DNA of 64,000 nucleotides from Paenibacillus albiflavus (GCF_004344915.1 NZ_SKFG01000001.1:496001-560000); one strand, 5' to 3'; shown: positions 18,754 to 27,494, counted from the stretch's first letter. Program-made: numbers and translations. The notes: generated by a model from the letters alone, not told the origin.

Positions 18754-18829
18754 GTTTCATTTAATGAAACTTAGTATCATTTAATGAAACCTAATAAGTT
18801 CATTATATTCCCTTTCGCATCAGAGTCAA
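18754..18829 (-). promoter_or_regulatory. Promoter with two tandem palindromic operators (methyltransferase operon)
   Basis: On the minus strand TTGACT (18829-18824) and TATAAT (18807-18802) are 16 bp apart. Just downstream lie GTTTCATTTAATGAAAC (18754-18770, palindromic except for the centre) and a second, partial copy TCATTTAATGAAAC (18777-18790), offset by 20 bp. Operators covering the start site and early transcript suggest repression by two dimers on one DNA face. The regulator is not adjacent and is not identified. Confidence 0.65.
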
Positions 18830-18944
18830 TATCAGAATCTATGAAATTCTATACAGCAGACCGAATTTTTGATAAATTTACAATGACTCAGATTCAATTG
18901 TTCAATGTACAAGAAAAATTATTATCGGAGTGTGAAGTTTTACG

Positions 18945-20138
18945 ATGCCAGAATTAAAGCGTTCTTTTCACATACAGCCTGCTGATCGCATGATGGGATT
19001 GCCTACGCAATTCTTCTCCAGTCTTGTTGCCAAAGCAAATGCACAAATTCAAGCTGGACATGACGTCATTAATCTAGGACAAGGAAACCCTGATCAACCT
19101 ACACCACCTCATATTGTGGAGTCAATGCAGCATGCAGCAAGCAACCCGCTGTATCATAAATACCCTCCCTTCTCTGGCTTTCGTTTTCTAAAAGAGGCTG
19201 TAGCTACCCGCTACTTGGAGGATTATGGCGTTACACTTGACCCTGATACGGAAGTCGCTGTCATATTCGGAGGAAAAACGGGGCTCATCGAATTGCCGCA
19301 ATGCTTATTGAATCCTGGAGATGTATGCTTAGTTCCGGACCCTGGGTATCCCGACTATTGGTCAGGTGTTGCACTAGCAGGCGCACGCATGAGCTTTATG
19401 CCCTTAACGCAGGATAATAACTATTTGCCTGATTATTCCGCTATTCATCAGACCGATCTTAATCAAGCAAAGCTTATGTTCTTGAACTATCCTAACAACC
19501 CAACTGGTGCGATAGCGCCACTTTCCTTTTATCAAAAAACAGTAGAATTTGCACATCAACATGGAATTGTCGTAGCGAGTGATTTTGCCTATGGAGCTAT
19601 TGGCTTTGATGGCCAAAAGCCTGTAAGCTTCCTGCAAGTTCCTGGTGCCAAGGAAGTCGGAATTGAATTCTATACGTTATCCAAAACTTATAATATGGCT
19701 GGATGGCGAGTAGGATTTGCGCTCGGAAACCCTAAAATCATTCAACTTATCAATCTCATGCAGGATCACTATTACTGCTCCCTGTTTGGCGGTATTCAAG
19801 AAGCTGCTGCAACGGCATTAACGGGTCCGCAAACTTGTGTGCATGAACTCGTTCAAATGTATGAGCAGCGCAGAAATGCGTTGTTTGATGCCCTACAATC
19901 GATTGGTTGGCAAGCTGAGCCTTCTGCAGGCTCCTTCTTCACTTGGCTGCCTGTGCCGCAAGGATTTACCTCTGCAAGCTTTGCTGATCTTATTCTGCGT
20001 GAAGCAAAGGTCGTCGTAGCACCTGGCGTTGGTTTTGGTGAACATGGCGAAGGCTATGTGAGACTCGCACTACTTGCTAATGAAGCAAGGCTTACTGAAG
20101 CGATTAACCGAATTGGCAATCTTCAATTATTCAAATGA
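18945..20138 (+). CDS. mtnE: PLP-dependent aminotransferase, methionine salvage type
   Basis: 397 residues, fold-type I. Motifs: INLGQGNPDQPTPPHIVE, YPNNPTGA, DFAYG, and the PLP-lysine region TLSKTYNMAGWRVGFALG. The overall sequence resembles Bacillus MtnE (YkrV), which transaminates 2-keto-4-methylthiobutyrate to methionine, the last step of methylthioadenosine recycling. The mtnWXB genes 3.6 kb downstream support this. A related LL-diaminopimelate-type or general aminotransferase is the alternative. I see no S-box riboswitch in the 200 bp upstream. Confidence 0.82.
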   Translation: MPELKRSFHIQPADRMMGLPTQFFSSLVAKANAQIQAGHDVINLGQGNPDQPTPPHIVESMQHAASNPLYHKYPPFSGFRFLKEAVATRYLEDYGVTLDPDTEVAVIFGGKTGLIELPQCLLNPGDVCLVPDPGYPDYWSGVALAGARMSFMPLTQDNNYLPDYSAIHQTDLNQAKLMFLNYPNNPTGAIAPLSFYQKTVEFAHQHGIVVASDFAYGAIGFDGQKPVSFLQVPGAKEVGIEFYTLSKTYNMAGWRVGFALGNPKIIQLINLMQDHYYCSLFGGIQEAAATALTGPQTCVHELVQMYEQRRNALFDALQSIGWQAEPSAGSFFTWLPVPQGFTSASFADLILREAKVVVAPGVGFGEHGEGYVRLALLANEARLTEAINRIGNLQLFK

Positions 20139-20189
20139 GGATGTACCTTTACAGTGGCCTTGGTTATGTGGTATTTTATATAAAATAAT

Positions 20190-20435
20190 TAACGTAGTGA
20201 TGGGAATAGTAGGAATAAGCCGCTAAGTACAGAGAATGAGCTCCTAGTCTGGAAGAGCTCGTCTATAGCCTTCTCCGAACCCGCCCCTGAACGGTCAGTG
20301 ATGAGCTGAACAGTACTCCCTGCTGTTATCCTGGGAATGTTTTAAGTTGGATGCGCTGTTATGCATCAATTAAGGTGGTACCGCGGAAGCTCAGACTTTC
20401 GTCCTTTACTGGACGGAAGTCTTTTTGTTTTTTAC
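20190..20435 (+). promoter_or_regulatory. Proline T-box leader with antiterminator and terminator
   Basis: Stem I carries an AGTA/GAA loop-E pair and AGAGAA/TTCTC. The specifier side reads GAACCCG (20277-20283), so the codon is CCC or CCG depending on register; both mean proline. The T-box bulge sequence GGTGGTACCGCGG is at 20374-20386. The terminator is GACTTTCGTCC / GGACGGAAGTC (20394-20421) followed by a T-rich tract. Uncharged tRNA-Pro should favour the antiterminator and switch on proBAC. Confidence 0.93.
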
Positions 20436-20465
20436 ATATGAATTTTTTTACAGAAGGAGAAAGAA

Positions 20466-21578
20466 ATGAACATGGAAGCTAATCGAATCGTCGTCAAAAT
20501 TGGATCTTCTTCTCTCACCTCAGACACAGGCGGGCTAAATGTTGATCAAATGGCTTTCTTCGCCAAAGAACTTGCCAGCTTATATCAGGCTGGTTATCAA
20601 GTGCTGCTTGTTACGTCTGGTGCGGTGGCTGCAGGTTTTACCGCATTAGGATTTGAATCGCGTCCCAAACTGCTGCATGAGAAACAAGCGTCCGCAGCCG
20701 TCGGGCAGGCTCTCCTGATGCAGGCTTATCAAGATAAGCTCAGCAAGCATGGGATCGGGGCAGCACAAATTTTGCTTACTCGCTATGATTTTACAAGTCG
20801 TCAACGCGTGCATAACGCGTCTATGACCATAGATGAATTGCTCAAACGAGGCTTTATTCCCATTATTAATGAGAATGATACCGTATCGGTCAATGAGCTA
20901 AAATTCGGTGATAACGATACCTTGTCTGCGCTTGTGGGCAACCTAGTCAAAGCTTCGAAGCTCATGATCATAACCGACATTGATGGTTTATATACGGATA
21001 ACCCACGCAGCAATCCGGAAGCTACGCGAATCGATCGAGTGACTGAAATTACGGAGGATATTTATCGGATTGCTGGCGGCTCTGGTTCAGCAGTCGGTAC
21101 TGGCGGCATGCGTTCGAAGGTTGAAGCTGCGCGAATTGCGACTCGCGGAGGCGTATCTGTATTTATCGGCAGAGTGATGCAGCAAGGTGATCTCCTCCAA
21201 GCCGTTAACGATCACGGACATGGCACCTACTTCGATCCAAATGCAAATTCGAATAATTTATCGATGAAAAAACAATGGGTTGGCTATCATTCCATCGTCC
21301 ACGGCTCCATCACAGTTGATCATGGCGCCGTTCTCGCACTTCAAAAAGGTGGCAAAAGCCTGCTGCCTGTTGGCGTAAAACAAGTAAGCGGCGAGTTCCA
21401 CCCAGGAGATGTCGTGGAAGTCATCGATGAGAATGAAGTCATCATCGGCCGTGGTATAACGAATTATGCTTCATGGCAGCTTCAAGCTGTCGGGGGTTTA
21501 TCTACAGACGAAGTGAGCAAACGGATTGAAGTTTCACGGATTGAAGTGATCCATCGTGATGAATGGGTTACGTTGTAA
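20466..21578 (+). CDS. proB: Glutamate 5-kinase
   Basis: 370 residues: an amino-acid kinase domain (VVKIGSSSLTSDTGGL at the N-terminus, FGDNDTLSALVG and GTGGMRSKVEAA further on) and a C-terminal PUA domain (about 275-355). It phosphorylates glutamate, the first and normally feedback-inhibited step of proline synthesis. The ribosome site AGAAGGAG precedes the ATG. It is the first gene behind the proline T-box, so charging of tRNA-Pro should set its expression. Confidence 0.97.
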   Translation: MNMEANRIVVKIGSSSLTSDTGGLNVDQMAFFAKELASLYQAGYQVLLVTSGAVAAGFTALGFESRPKLLHEKQASAAVGQALLMQAYQDKLSKHGIGAAQILLTRYDFTSRQRVHNASMTIDELLKRGFIPIINENDTVSVNELKFGDNDTLSALVGNLVKASKLMIITDIDGLYTDNPRSNPEATRIDRVTEITEDIYRIAGGSGSAVGTGGMRSKVEAARIATRGGVSVFIGRVMQQGDLLQAVNDHGHGTYFDPNANSNNLSMKKQWVGYHSIVHGSITVDHGAVLALQKGGKSLLPVGVKQVSGEFHPGDVVEVIDENEVIIGRGITNYASWQLQAVGGLSTDEVSKRIEVSRIEVIHRDEWVTL

Positions 21579-21607
21579 TAAATAAAATAATCGAGGAGTG
21601 ATATTTC

Positions 21608-22855
21608 ATGAGTGAAGTGATTGAGAAAGCAACCTTAGCGAAGGAAACAACTCCACTGCTGGCCAATCTATCGACCCTTCAAAAGAATACCGCACTTAAA
21701 TTAATGGCAGACGCCTTAATCGAGCATAAGGATTCCATTATTCGCGCGAATGAGAAGGATCTTGAGCGTGGACGTGAGAACGGTACAAGCACCTCGCTGC
21801 TTGATCGCTTACGTCTTAATAGCGAACGAATTGATGCGATGGCAGAAGGTTTATTACAAATTATAGACCTGCCCGATCCAATTGGAGACGTTCTCGAAGC
21901 ATTCGACCGCCCAAATGGACTACATATTAAGAAAATCCGTGTTCCTCTTGGAGTAATTGGGATTATTTACGAGGCGCGACCTAACGTAACCGTTGATGCA
22001 GCAGGACTTTGTCTCAAAACAGGCAATGCTGTTGTACTGCGTGGCGGCTCTTCTGCCATTAGCTCGAATGAACGGATCGTAGCCGTTCTGCATGAAGCAT
22101 TAAGCAAGTCTGATTTACCTGCTGATGCCCTTCAATTGATTATCAATACAGATCGTTCCTCTGCTAACGAAATGCTTAAGCTTAACGGATTGCTTGATGT
22201 GCTTATTCCACGTGGCGGACATTCGCTTATTCAGAATGTGGTCAAAAATGCAACTGTCCCTGTAATAGAAACAGGTGCTGGGATCTGTCATACGTTCATC
22301 GATGCCAGCGCAGATCTATCCATGGCGATCTCTATTGCAATCAACGCCAAGGTTCAACGACCTTCGGTATGCAATTCTATGGAAACCTTGCTCATCCATC
22401 AAGCATTTGCCGATCAGCACCTAGATGCAATCGTCAACGCCTTAACGGAGAATAATGTGGAGCTTCACGGTTGCCCAGAAACGGTAAAACGCATGCCATC
22501 CGTAATTCCTGCTACGAAAGAGGACTGGGATACAGAGTATGGCGATTATACGCTTAACATCAAAATTGTCAACGAACTGGATGAAGCGCTAAACCATATT
22601 AGAGCACATAGTACGATGCATTCAGAGTGCATTGTAACGGAAAATTCAGCTCATGCTGAGAAGTTCCTGCAGCAAGTCGATGCTGCGGCAGTTTATCATA
22701 ATGCTTCAACTCGTTTTACCGATGGCTTTGAGTTTGGTTTTGGCGCAGAAATCGGCATCTCCACACAGAAGCTTCATGCGCGAGGACCTATGGGTCTGCC
22801 CGCTCTTACATCGACCAAATATCGTATCTACGGAAATGGACAAATACGCGGTTAA
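21608..22855 (+). CDS. proA: Gamma-glutamyl phosphate reductase
   Basis: 415 residues, aldehyde-dehydrogenase fold. Diagnostic segments are GVIGIIYEARPNVTVDAAGLCLKTGNAV, the active-site region QRPSVCNSMETLL with the catalytic Cys, and the end FTDGFEFGFGAEIGIST and RGPMGLPALTSTKY. It reduces gamma-glutamyl phosphate to glutamate semialdehyde. It lies 29 bp after proB with GAGGAG upstream. Normal length. Confidence 0.97.
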   Translation: MSEVIEKATLAKETTPLLANLSTLQKNTALKLMADALIEHKDSIIRANEKDLERGRENGTSTSLLDRLRLNSERIDAMAEGLLQIIDLPDPIGDVLEAFDRPNGLHIKKIRVPLGVIGIIYEARPNVTVDAAGLCLKTGNAVVLRGGSSAISSNERIVAVLHEALSKSDLPADALQLIINTDRSSANEMLKLNGLLDVLIPRGGHSLIQNVVKNATVPVIETGAGICHTFIDASADLSMAISIAINAKVQRPSVCNSMETLLIHQAFADQHLDAIVNALTENNVELHGCPETVKRMPSVIPATKEDWDTEYGDYTLNIKIVNELDEALNHIRAHSTMHSECIVTENSAHAEKFLQQVDAAAVYHNASTRFTDGFEFGFGAEIGISTQKLHARGPMGLPALTSTKYRIYGNGQIRG

Positions 22856-22868
22856 GGAGAACAACAAG

Positions 22869-23729
22869 ATGATCACTAACTTACGAGACGCTCGAATAGC
22901 CATAATTGGCGCCGGTTCCATGTCTGAAGCATTAATACGCGGACTTATTAGGCATAATATCGCATTGCCTCATATGGTCTTTGTCATGAATCAATCCAAC
23001 CAAGATCGGTTACAGGAGCTTCATAGACGTTATCGCGTCGCGATCCCTGCGGTAGAAGCAGATAAAGCTGGAATGATCAGAGAAGCTCATATTCTAGTGT
23101 TGGCGATGAAGCCCAAAGATATTGCGAATTCCTTGGCTAATATCAAACCACTTCTGAATCCAAAACAGCTGATTATTTCCGTTGTTGCAGGTGTCAAGAT
23201 TCAGACGATAGAAGCCTTGCTTGAACGCTCTCTGCCGATCGTACGCTCTATGCCGAACACCTCTGCAACCATAGGTCTTGGCGCGACAGGCATTAGCTTC
23301 TCAAGTCAAGTTAGTGAACAACAAAAGGAAATCGCATCTGATATATTTGAATCGATTGGCGTTGTTACAACAGTTGACGAAGCTGAGCTTGATATCGTTA
23401 CTGGCCTATCTGGCAGCGGTCCTGCATACGTCTACTATTTAATGGAAGCGCTCGTTAAAGCAGGAATGAATGGCGGACTATCGCAAGAAGCCGCTACTGC
23501 TTTGACTATGCAAACCTTGATCGGTGCTGCTAATATGGTGAAGGAGACTGGCGAATCCCCAGATGTACTGCGTCATAAAGTCACTTCCCCTGGAGGCACG
23601 ACTAATGCAGCAATTGAGGTGCTGAATCAGTATCAATTCAGTGAAGGTATTCAACATGCCATTGCTCGTGCAACAGAGCGTTCAAAAGAAATGGGCGAAG
23701 AAATTGTGAAGAGCATGAACTTAAAATAA
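22869..23729 (+). CDS. proC: Pyrroline-5-carboxylate reductase
   Basis: 286 residues from ATG 22869, with AAGGAG 10 bp upstream; the longer frame reaching into proA is an artefact. N-terminal Rossmann motif IGAGSMSEALIRGL, then SVVAGVKIQTIEALL, RSMPNTSATIGLG and the dimerisation-domain signature DIVTGLSGSGPAYVYYLMEAL. It makes proline from pyrroline-5-carboxylate using NAD(P)H. The full proBAC set is therefore present. No terminator is visible in the 41 bp before mtnW. Confidence 0.96.
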   Translation: MITNLRDARIAIIGAGSMSEALIRGLIRHNIALPHMVFVMNQSNQDRLQELHRRYRVAIPAVEADKAGMIREAHILVLAMKPKDIANSLANIKPLLNPKQLIISVVAGVKIQTIEALLERSLPIVRSMPNTSATIGLGATGISFSSQVSEQQKEIASDIFESIGVVTTVDEAELDIVTGLSGSGPAYVYYLMEALVKAGMNGGLSQEAATALTMQTLIGAANMVKETGESPDVLRHKVTSPGGTTNAAIEVLNQYQFSEGIQHAIARATERSKEMGEEIVKSMNLK

Positions 23730-23770
23730 TATCTTCTCCAGACTAATCGTAATTATCGAGGTGATCCTAC

Positions 23771-25039
23771 ATGATTGAATATTGTGTTGCAACCTATCGT
23801 TGCTATGATGATAAGGCTGATTTTGAGAAAAAAGCGACAGGTATAGCTGTCGGCTTGACCGTCGGCAGCTGGACTGACTTACCAGAGGCGCGTAAGACTG
23901 AGATGGAGAAGCATCTTGGTCGCGTTGTATCTATCGAAATCCACGAGCCTTCTGGCGATTCAGTGGATAAGAGATATGCGGATATCGCCATTGCATATCC
24001 CGATGTTAACTTCTCCCGTGATATCCCTGCCCTGCTCGTAACGGTATTCGGGAAGCTATCGATGGATGGACAGATCAAATTAATCGATCTGAAATTCTCC
24101 TCTTCCTTCCTTAGCGCATTCCCAGGGCCAAAGTTTGGCATGCAAGGGGTTCGTGATTTGTTAGGCGTACATAATCGTCCACTGCTTATGAGCATTTTCA
24201 AATCTGTCATCGGCCATGATTTGGCTGGACTTCGCGAGCAGTTCTACCTGCAAGCGGCTGGCGGCGTCGACCTGATCAAGGACGACGAGATCTTGTTCGA
24301 GAACCCGCTGACGCCGATCGAGCAGCGGGTTAGCGTCTGCCTGGAGGCGGCGCACCAGGCAAGTGAACGTACCGGTCAAAAGCTGCTATACGCAGCGAAC
24401 TTGACCGGCAGCACAGCGCGCCTCGCGGAGCAGGCGCGCAAAGCGATCAGCGCGGGTGCGAACGCGCTGCTGTTCAACGTGCTGGCGTACGGGTACGACG
24501 CCCTGCACGAGCTTGCCACCGACCCAGAGGTGTCGGTGCCGATCATGGCGCACCCAGCGATGGCGGGTGCGCTCTATCCCGCGCCGAACCATGGCATCGG
24601 CGCGTCTGTGCTTCTCGGCAAGCTGATGCGGCTTGCCGGCGCTGACATCGTGCTGTTCCCATCGCCATACGGTTCAGTTGTCATGCCGAAGGCTGACAAC
24701 ATGGCGATCCAGCACGCACTGTTAACGAACAAGTCAGAAGATTACTTGTTCTCATTCAATTCGAGCAATGATGCAGCATTATCGCTTGCTCCTTCCTTCC
24801 CTGTTCCTTCGGCTGGCATCCATCCAGGACTCGTGCCGCTTATTCTGCGCGACTTTGGAACAGATGTCATCGTCAACGCGGGCGGTGGCATTCATGGACA
24901 TGCGATGGGCACGATCGCTGGCGGTCAAGCTTTCAGACAAGCGATAGACGCTACGACACAAGGTATCTCACTACAAGATTATGCTTTAAGCCATCCCGAG
25001 CTGAAAGCAGCGATCGAGCAATGGGGAGTTAAACAATGA
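23771..25039 (+). CDS. mtnW: 2,3-diketo-5-methylthiopentyl-1-phosphate enolase (RuBisCO-like protein)
   Basis: 422 residues, RuBisCO large-subunit fold. The metal site GGVDLIKDDE is present, with Lys170 as the expected carbamylated residue and Asp172/Glu173 as ligands. The phosphate-binding INAGGGIHGHAMG loop is near the C-terminus. It is a type IV enzyme that enolises the diketone intermediate of methionine salvage, not a carboxylase. Bases about 24250-24700 are strongly G+C-rich (43 of 60 in 24301-24360) and then drop sharply (22 of 60 in 24721-24780), without any break in the frame. Confidence 0.95.
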   Translation: MIEYCVATYRCYDDKADFEKKATGIAVGLTVGSWTDLPEARKTEMEKHLGRVVSIEIHEPSGDSVDKRYADIAIAYPDVNFSRDIPALLVTVFGKLSMDGQIKLIDLKFSSSFLSAFPGPKFGMQGVRDLLGVHNRPLLMSIFKSVIGHDLAGLREQFYLQAAGGVDLIKDDEILFENPLTPIEQRVSVCLEAAHQASERTGQKLLYAANLTGSTARLAEQARKAISAGANALLFNVLAYGYDALHELATDPEVSVPIMAHPAMAGALYPAPNHGIGASVLLGKLMRLAGADIVLFPSPYGSVVMPKADNMAIQHALLTNKSEDYLFSFNSSNDAALSLAPSFPVPSAGIHPGLVPLILRDFGTDVIVNAGGGIHGHAMGTIAGGQAFRQAIDATTQGISLQDYALSHPELKAAIEQWGVKQ

Positions 25040-25746
25040 CATTAGAAACGACTACACGATCTACTCATGATTCAATTAAACATACAGAGAAGCAGCGTGT
25101 CATCTTTTGTGATTTTGACGGTACGATAACTGCAAATGACAACATCGTCGCGATTATGAAGCATTTCCAGCCTCCAGGCTGGAAAGAGCTTGTGAAACAA
25201 GTCGTTAGCCGCCAAATTTCCGTTCGTCAAGGTGTCGGCGCCATGTTCCGATTACTTCCTAGTCATATGGAAAAGGAAATCACAGAATTTTCCATCCAAA
25301 ACGCAGTAATCCGCGAGGGATTTACAGAATTCATTAATTATTGTAAACTAAACAACATTATTCTATTAATTACATCGGGCGGAATTGATTTCTTCCTCTA
25401 CCCGATCCTTGAACCTTTTGACATTGCGCACGAGCAAATCTTTTGCAATGCTTCTTCTTTTAAAGAAGATACGATTGAAATCCTATGGCCTCATGCATGT
25501 GATGCGAATTGCGATAATGACTGTGGAATGTGTAAAACAACCATCATCCGCTCTTACCCGGCTTCTGAATATACACGAATTCTGATTGGAGATTCTGTTA
25601 CTGATTTTGCTGGCGCTAAGCTTGTGGATACGATATATGCTCGTGCCCAGTTAATCGATTTATGTAAGGAGAGCCAATTGGAATATATTCCTTTTGATAA
25701 TTTTCATGAGATTATAGGAAGTTTGGAGGTAAGATTAGAAAGATGA
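25036..25746 (+). CDS. mtnX: 2-hydroxy-3-keto-5-methylthiopentenyl-1-phosphate phosphatase
   Basis: 236 residues, HAD superfamily: motif I FCDFDGT with Asp26/Asp28, motif II LLITSGG, and motif IV LIGDSVTDFAGAK. A cysteine-rich stretch, HACDANCDNDCGMC, lies in the insert region; Bacillus MtnX has a comparable but shorter Cys cluster. It dephosphorylates the MtnW product. It overlaps mtnW by 4 bp (ATGA) and mtnB by 4 bp, so the three are translationally coupled. Confidence 0.95.
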   Translation: MTLETTTRSTHDSIKHTEKQRVIFCDFDGTITANDNIVAIMKHFQPPGWKELVKQVVSRQISVRQGVGAMFRLLPSHMEKEITEFSIQNAVIREGFTEFINYCKLNNIILLITSGGIDFFLYPILEPFDIAHEQIFCNASSFKEDTIEILWPHACDANCDNDCGMCKTTIIRSYPASEYTRILIGDSVTDFAGAKLVDTIYARAQLIDLCKESQLEYIPFDNFHEIIGSLEVRLER

Positions 25747-26438
25747 GTTTAGAAGTAGCGCAAGAGTGTAAACAACGTGCTTTCGCAGAATTGCACGACG
25801 TCAAAGTATTATTTGCAAATCGAGGTTGGTTCCCAGGAACAAGCGGTAATCTGTCGGTGATGGTAGAGTATGGCTCTCCATCCGACTTCGTTTTTGCTGT
25901 GACGGCTTCAGGTAAAGACAAAACCGTTCATACGCCTGAAGATTTTTTACTTGTTGATCAGCATGGTCGTCCTACGGAAACAACACATTTGAAACCTTCT
26001 GCAGAAACACTTATCCATTGTGAAATTTATCGGACAATGGGTGCTGGCGCTATTTATCACGTACATACGGTATACAACAACATCATCTCAGAGTTATATG
26101 AAGATCTAGGCTATATTCCAGTCGAAAAAGTCGAACTAATCAAAGCATTCAATATTTGGGAGCAGGATGCTCGAATTGAAATCCCTGTGCTGCCTAATTT
26201 TGCAGAGATTCCGAGGATCGCAGAGCTTGTTGAAGAGGCAATCAATCCGCAAATCCCAGGCATCGTGCTAAGCAATCATGGCATCTATGCATGGGGTGCG
26301 AACAGCTTCGAGGCGAAACGCCACTTGGAAGCTTTCGAATTCCTGTTTGAATATGTGTATCGGAAAAAGCTGCTGCTTCGTGATTTCGAAATGTTTAAGG
26401 CTGAACCACGTAATCTGCACGCCAAATCCATATCGTAA
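25743..26438 (+). CDS. mtnB: Methylthioribulose-1-phosphate dehydratase
   Basis: 231 residues, class II aldolase/adducin fold. The zinc ligands are visible in IYHVHTVYNN and NHGIYAWG; the N-terminus has NRGWFPGTSGNLSV. It dehydrates methylthioribulose 1-phosphate upstream of MtnW. This is the last gene of mtnWXB; a strong terminator follows 33 bp later. mtnD, mtnA and mtnK are not in the window, whereas in B. subtilis mtnD follows mtnB. Confidence 0.95.
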   Translation: MSLEVAQECKQRAFAELHDVKVLFANRGWFPGTSGNLSVMVEYGSPSDFVFAVTASGKDKTVHTPEDFLLVDQHGRPTETTHLKPSAETLIHCEIYRTMGAGAIYHVHTVYNNIISELYEDLGYIPVEKVELIKAFNIWEQDARIEIPVLPNFAEIPRIAELVEEAINPQIPGIVLSNHGIYAWGANSFEAKRHLEAFEFLFEYVYRKKLLLRDFEMFKAEPRNLHAKSIS

Positions 26439-26470
26439 GTCGATCATTTATTAGGAAATTGCTATCGACA

Positions 26471-26520
26471 AAAAAGGCTATTTCAAAGTAGATAATATCT
26501 GCTGAAGAAATAGCCTTTTC
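26471..26520 (+). terminator. Terminator of the proBAC-mtnWXB transcript
   Basis: The inverted repeat AAAAAGGCTATTTC (26471-26484) / GAAATAGCCTTTT (26507-26519) has a 22-nt loop and a T-rich tail. The A/T-rich flanks would let it work in both directions, but no minus-strand gene ends here. Confidence 0.85.
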
Positions 26521-26540
26521 CTTTTGGCTCATCTCATATT

Positions 26541-26840
26541 CAGCCAACGCCCTTTAACCGTTCTATTGAGCTCAATGCGGCAATTTTGGGTGCTTTTTCG
26601 GTAATTAATTTCGCTTTTCAGGAAATTTATTGCCGTTGCTCTCTGCCAACGCCATCAAACCGTGCCACCTTGCGCGATGCGGCAACTTTGGGAGCTTTTT
26701 CTGTAATTATTTTCCCTTTTTAGGAAATTCATTGCCGTTCGCACTCTGCCAACGTCCTCATACCGTGCCACCTCGCGCGATGCGGCACCCTGGCTTCTTT
26801 TTTCAAATTTACAATAAATTCATTTTTCAGTAAAATTACT
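26541..26840. repeat. Three-unit direct repeat, period 102-103 bp
   Basis: Units start at 26541, 26643 and 26746, each with a form of CTGCCAACGCC followed by an ACCGTGCCACC-like segment, GCGATGCGGCAA, a T-rich middle and GGAAATTCATTGCCG. In units 1 and 2, CGGCAA and TTGCCG bracket about 50 bp and can pair. Unit 3 follows the pattern for about 55 bp and then decays. Function unknown. Confidence 0.85.
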
Positions 26841-26909
26841 TAGTAACAGCCGTGCTTGTCGTTATTCTGAGTTACTTAAAGCAAGCAAGCTCTTATTTGG
26901 AGGCGCACA

Positions 26910-27419
26910 ATGAACGATACTGTACTAATCACAGATCGATTACGTTTAAGACAAATGAATCGGGATGACATTAATAAATTAATGGAGATATTCTCTGATC
27001 ATGAAGCGATGAAATACTATTCTTCAACGAAGAATGAGCAGCAAGCGCTCGATTGGATTGATAAGAACATGTATCGATACGTTAAATACGGAGTAGGTCT
27101 TTGGATCGTAGAACATTAGGAAACCGGCAACTTTCTTGGACAATGTGGAATTGTACCTCAGGAAATAGAAGATGCCCTTTCAATGGAGATTGGCTATCTG
27201 TTTGTCAGACAGGAATGGGGCAATGGATATGCTACTGAAGCTGCACTTGCTTGTAAGAACTATGGTTTGGAACAAATGAATAATAAGAAAATGATCTCAT
27301 TAATAGACATAAATAATAAGCCATCGGCTAAGGTTGCTGAACGAATCGGCATGAAGTATGTCCATACGATTAACAAATGGGGGAAAGAATTACATCTGTA
27401 CGCCTCCTCTCCAAGCTGA
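26910..27419 (+). pseudogene. GNAT-family N-acetyltransferase interrupted by an in-frame stop
   Basis: Both halves lie in one frame. Residues 1-69 (MNDTVLITDRLRLRQMNRDDI to GLWIVEH) end at TAG 27117-27119. Directly after it the same frame continues ETGNFLGQCGIVPQE, then IGYLFVRQEWGNGYATEA, the acetyl-CoA-binding region, and ends at 27419. In RimJ-like relatives the WIVE segment runs into K-ETG-x-F-I/L-G, so a single A-to-T change (AAG to TAG) would explain the break. The ribosome site TTTGGAGG is intact. I infer a recent inactivation. A sequencing error is possible. Confidence 0.88.
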
Positions 27420-27494
27420 TCAATTTTGTTCACAATGTCTTTGGTAATTCGATTTCATCCCGAATCGAAATTTTTGTCTTGAAGGAGAAAACCA

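Larger units (their letters stand above)
26439..26909. other. Intergenic accessory patch with tandem repeats
   Basis: About 470 bp without a gene. From left to right: the mtnB terminator (26471-26520), three diverged direct repeats of 102-103 bp (26541-26840), and an AT-rich leader ending in the ribosome site TTTGGAGG of the broken acetyltransferase gene. No open reading frame is supported here. Confidence 0.75.

Noticed and set aside
18790-18944. SAM riboswitch before mtnE
   Set aside because: The region has no S-box core sequences and no terminator hairpin, so it appears absent.
26541-26840. CRISPR array
   Set aside because: The units are contiguous ~102-bp repeats without short repeats separated by unique spacers, and no cas genes lie nearby.
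27117-27119. Programmed read-through or a special amino acid at the amber codon of the acetyltransferase gene
   Set aside because: No suppressor system or stimulating structure is visible, and one substitution explains the stop. It is treated as a pseudogene, with read-through only as a test.
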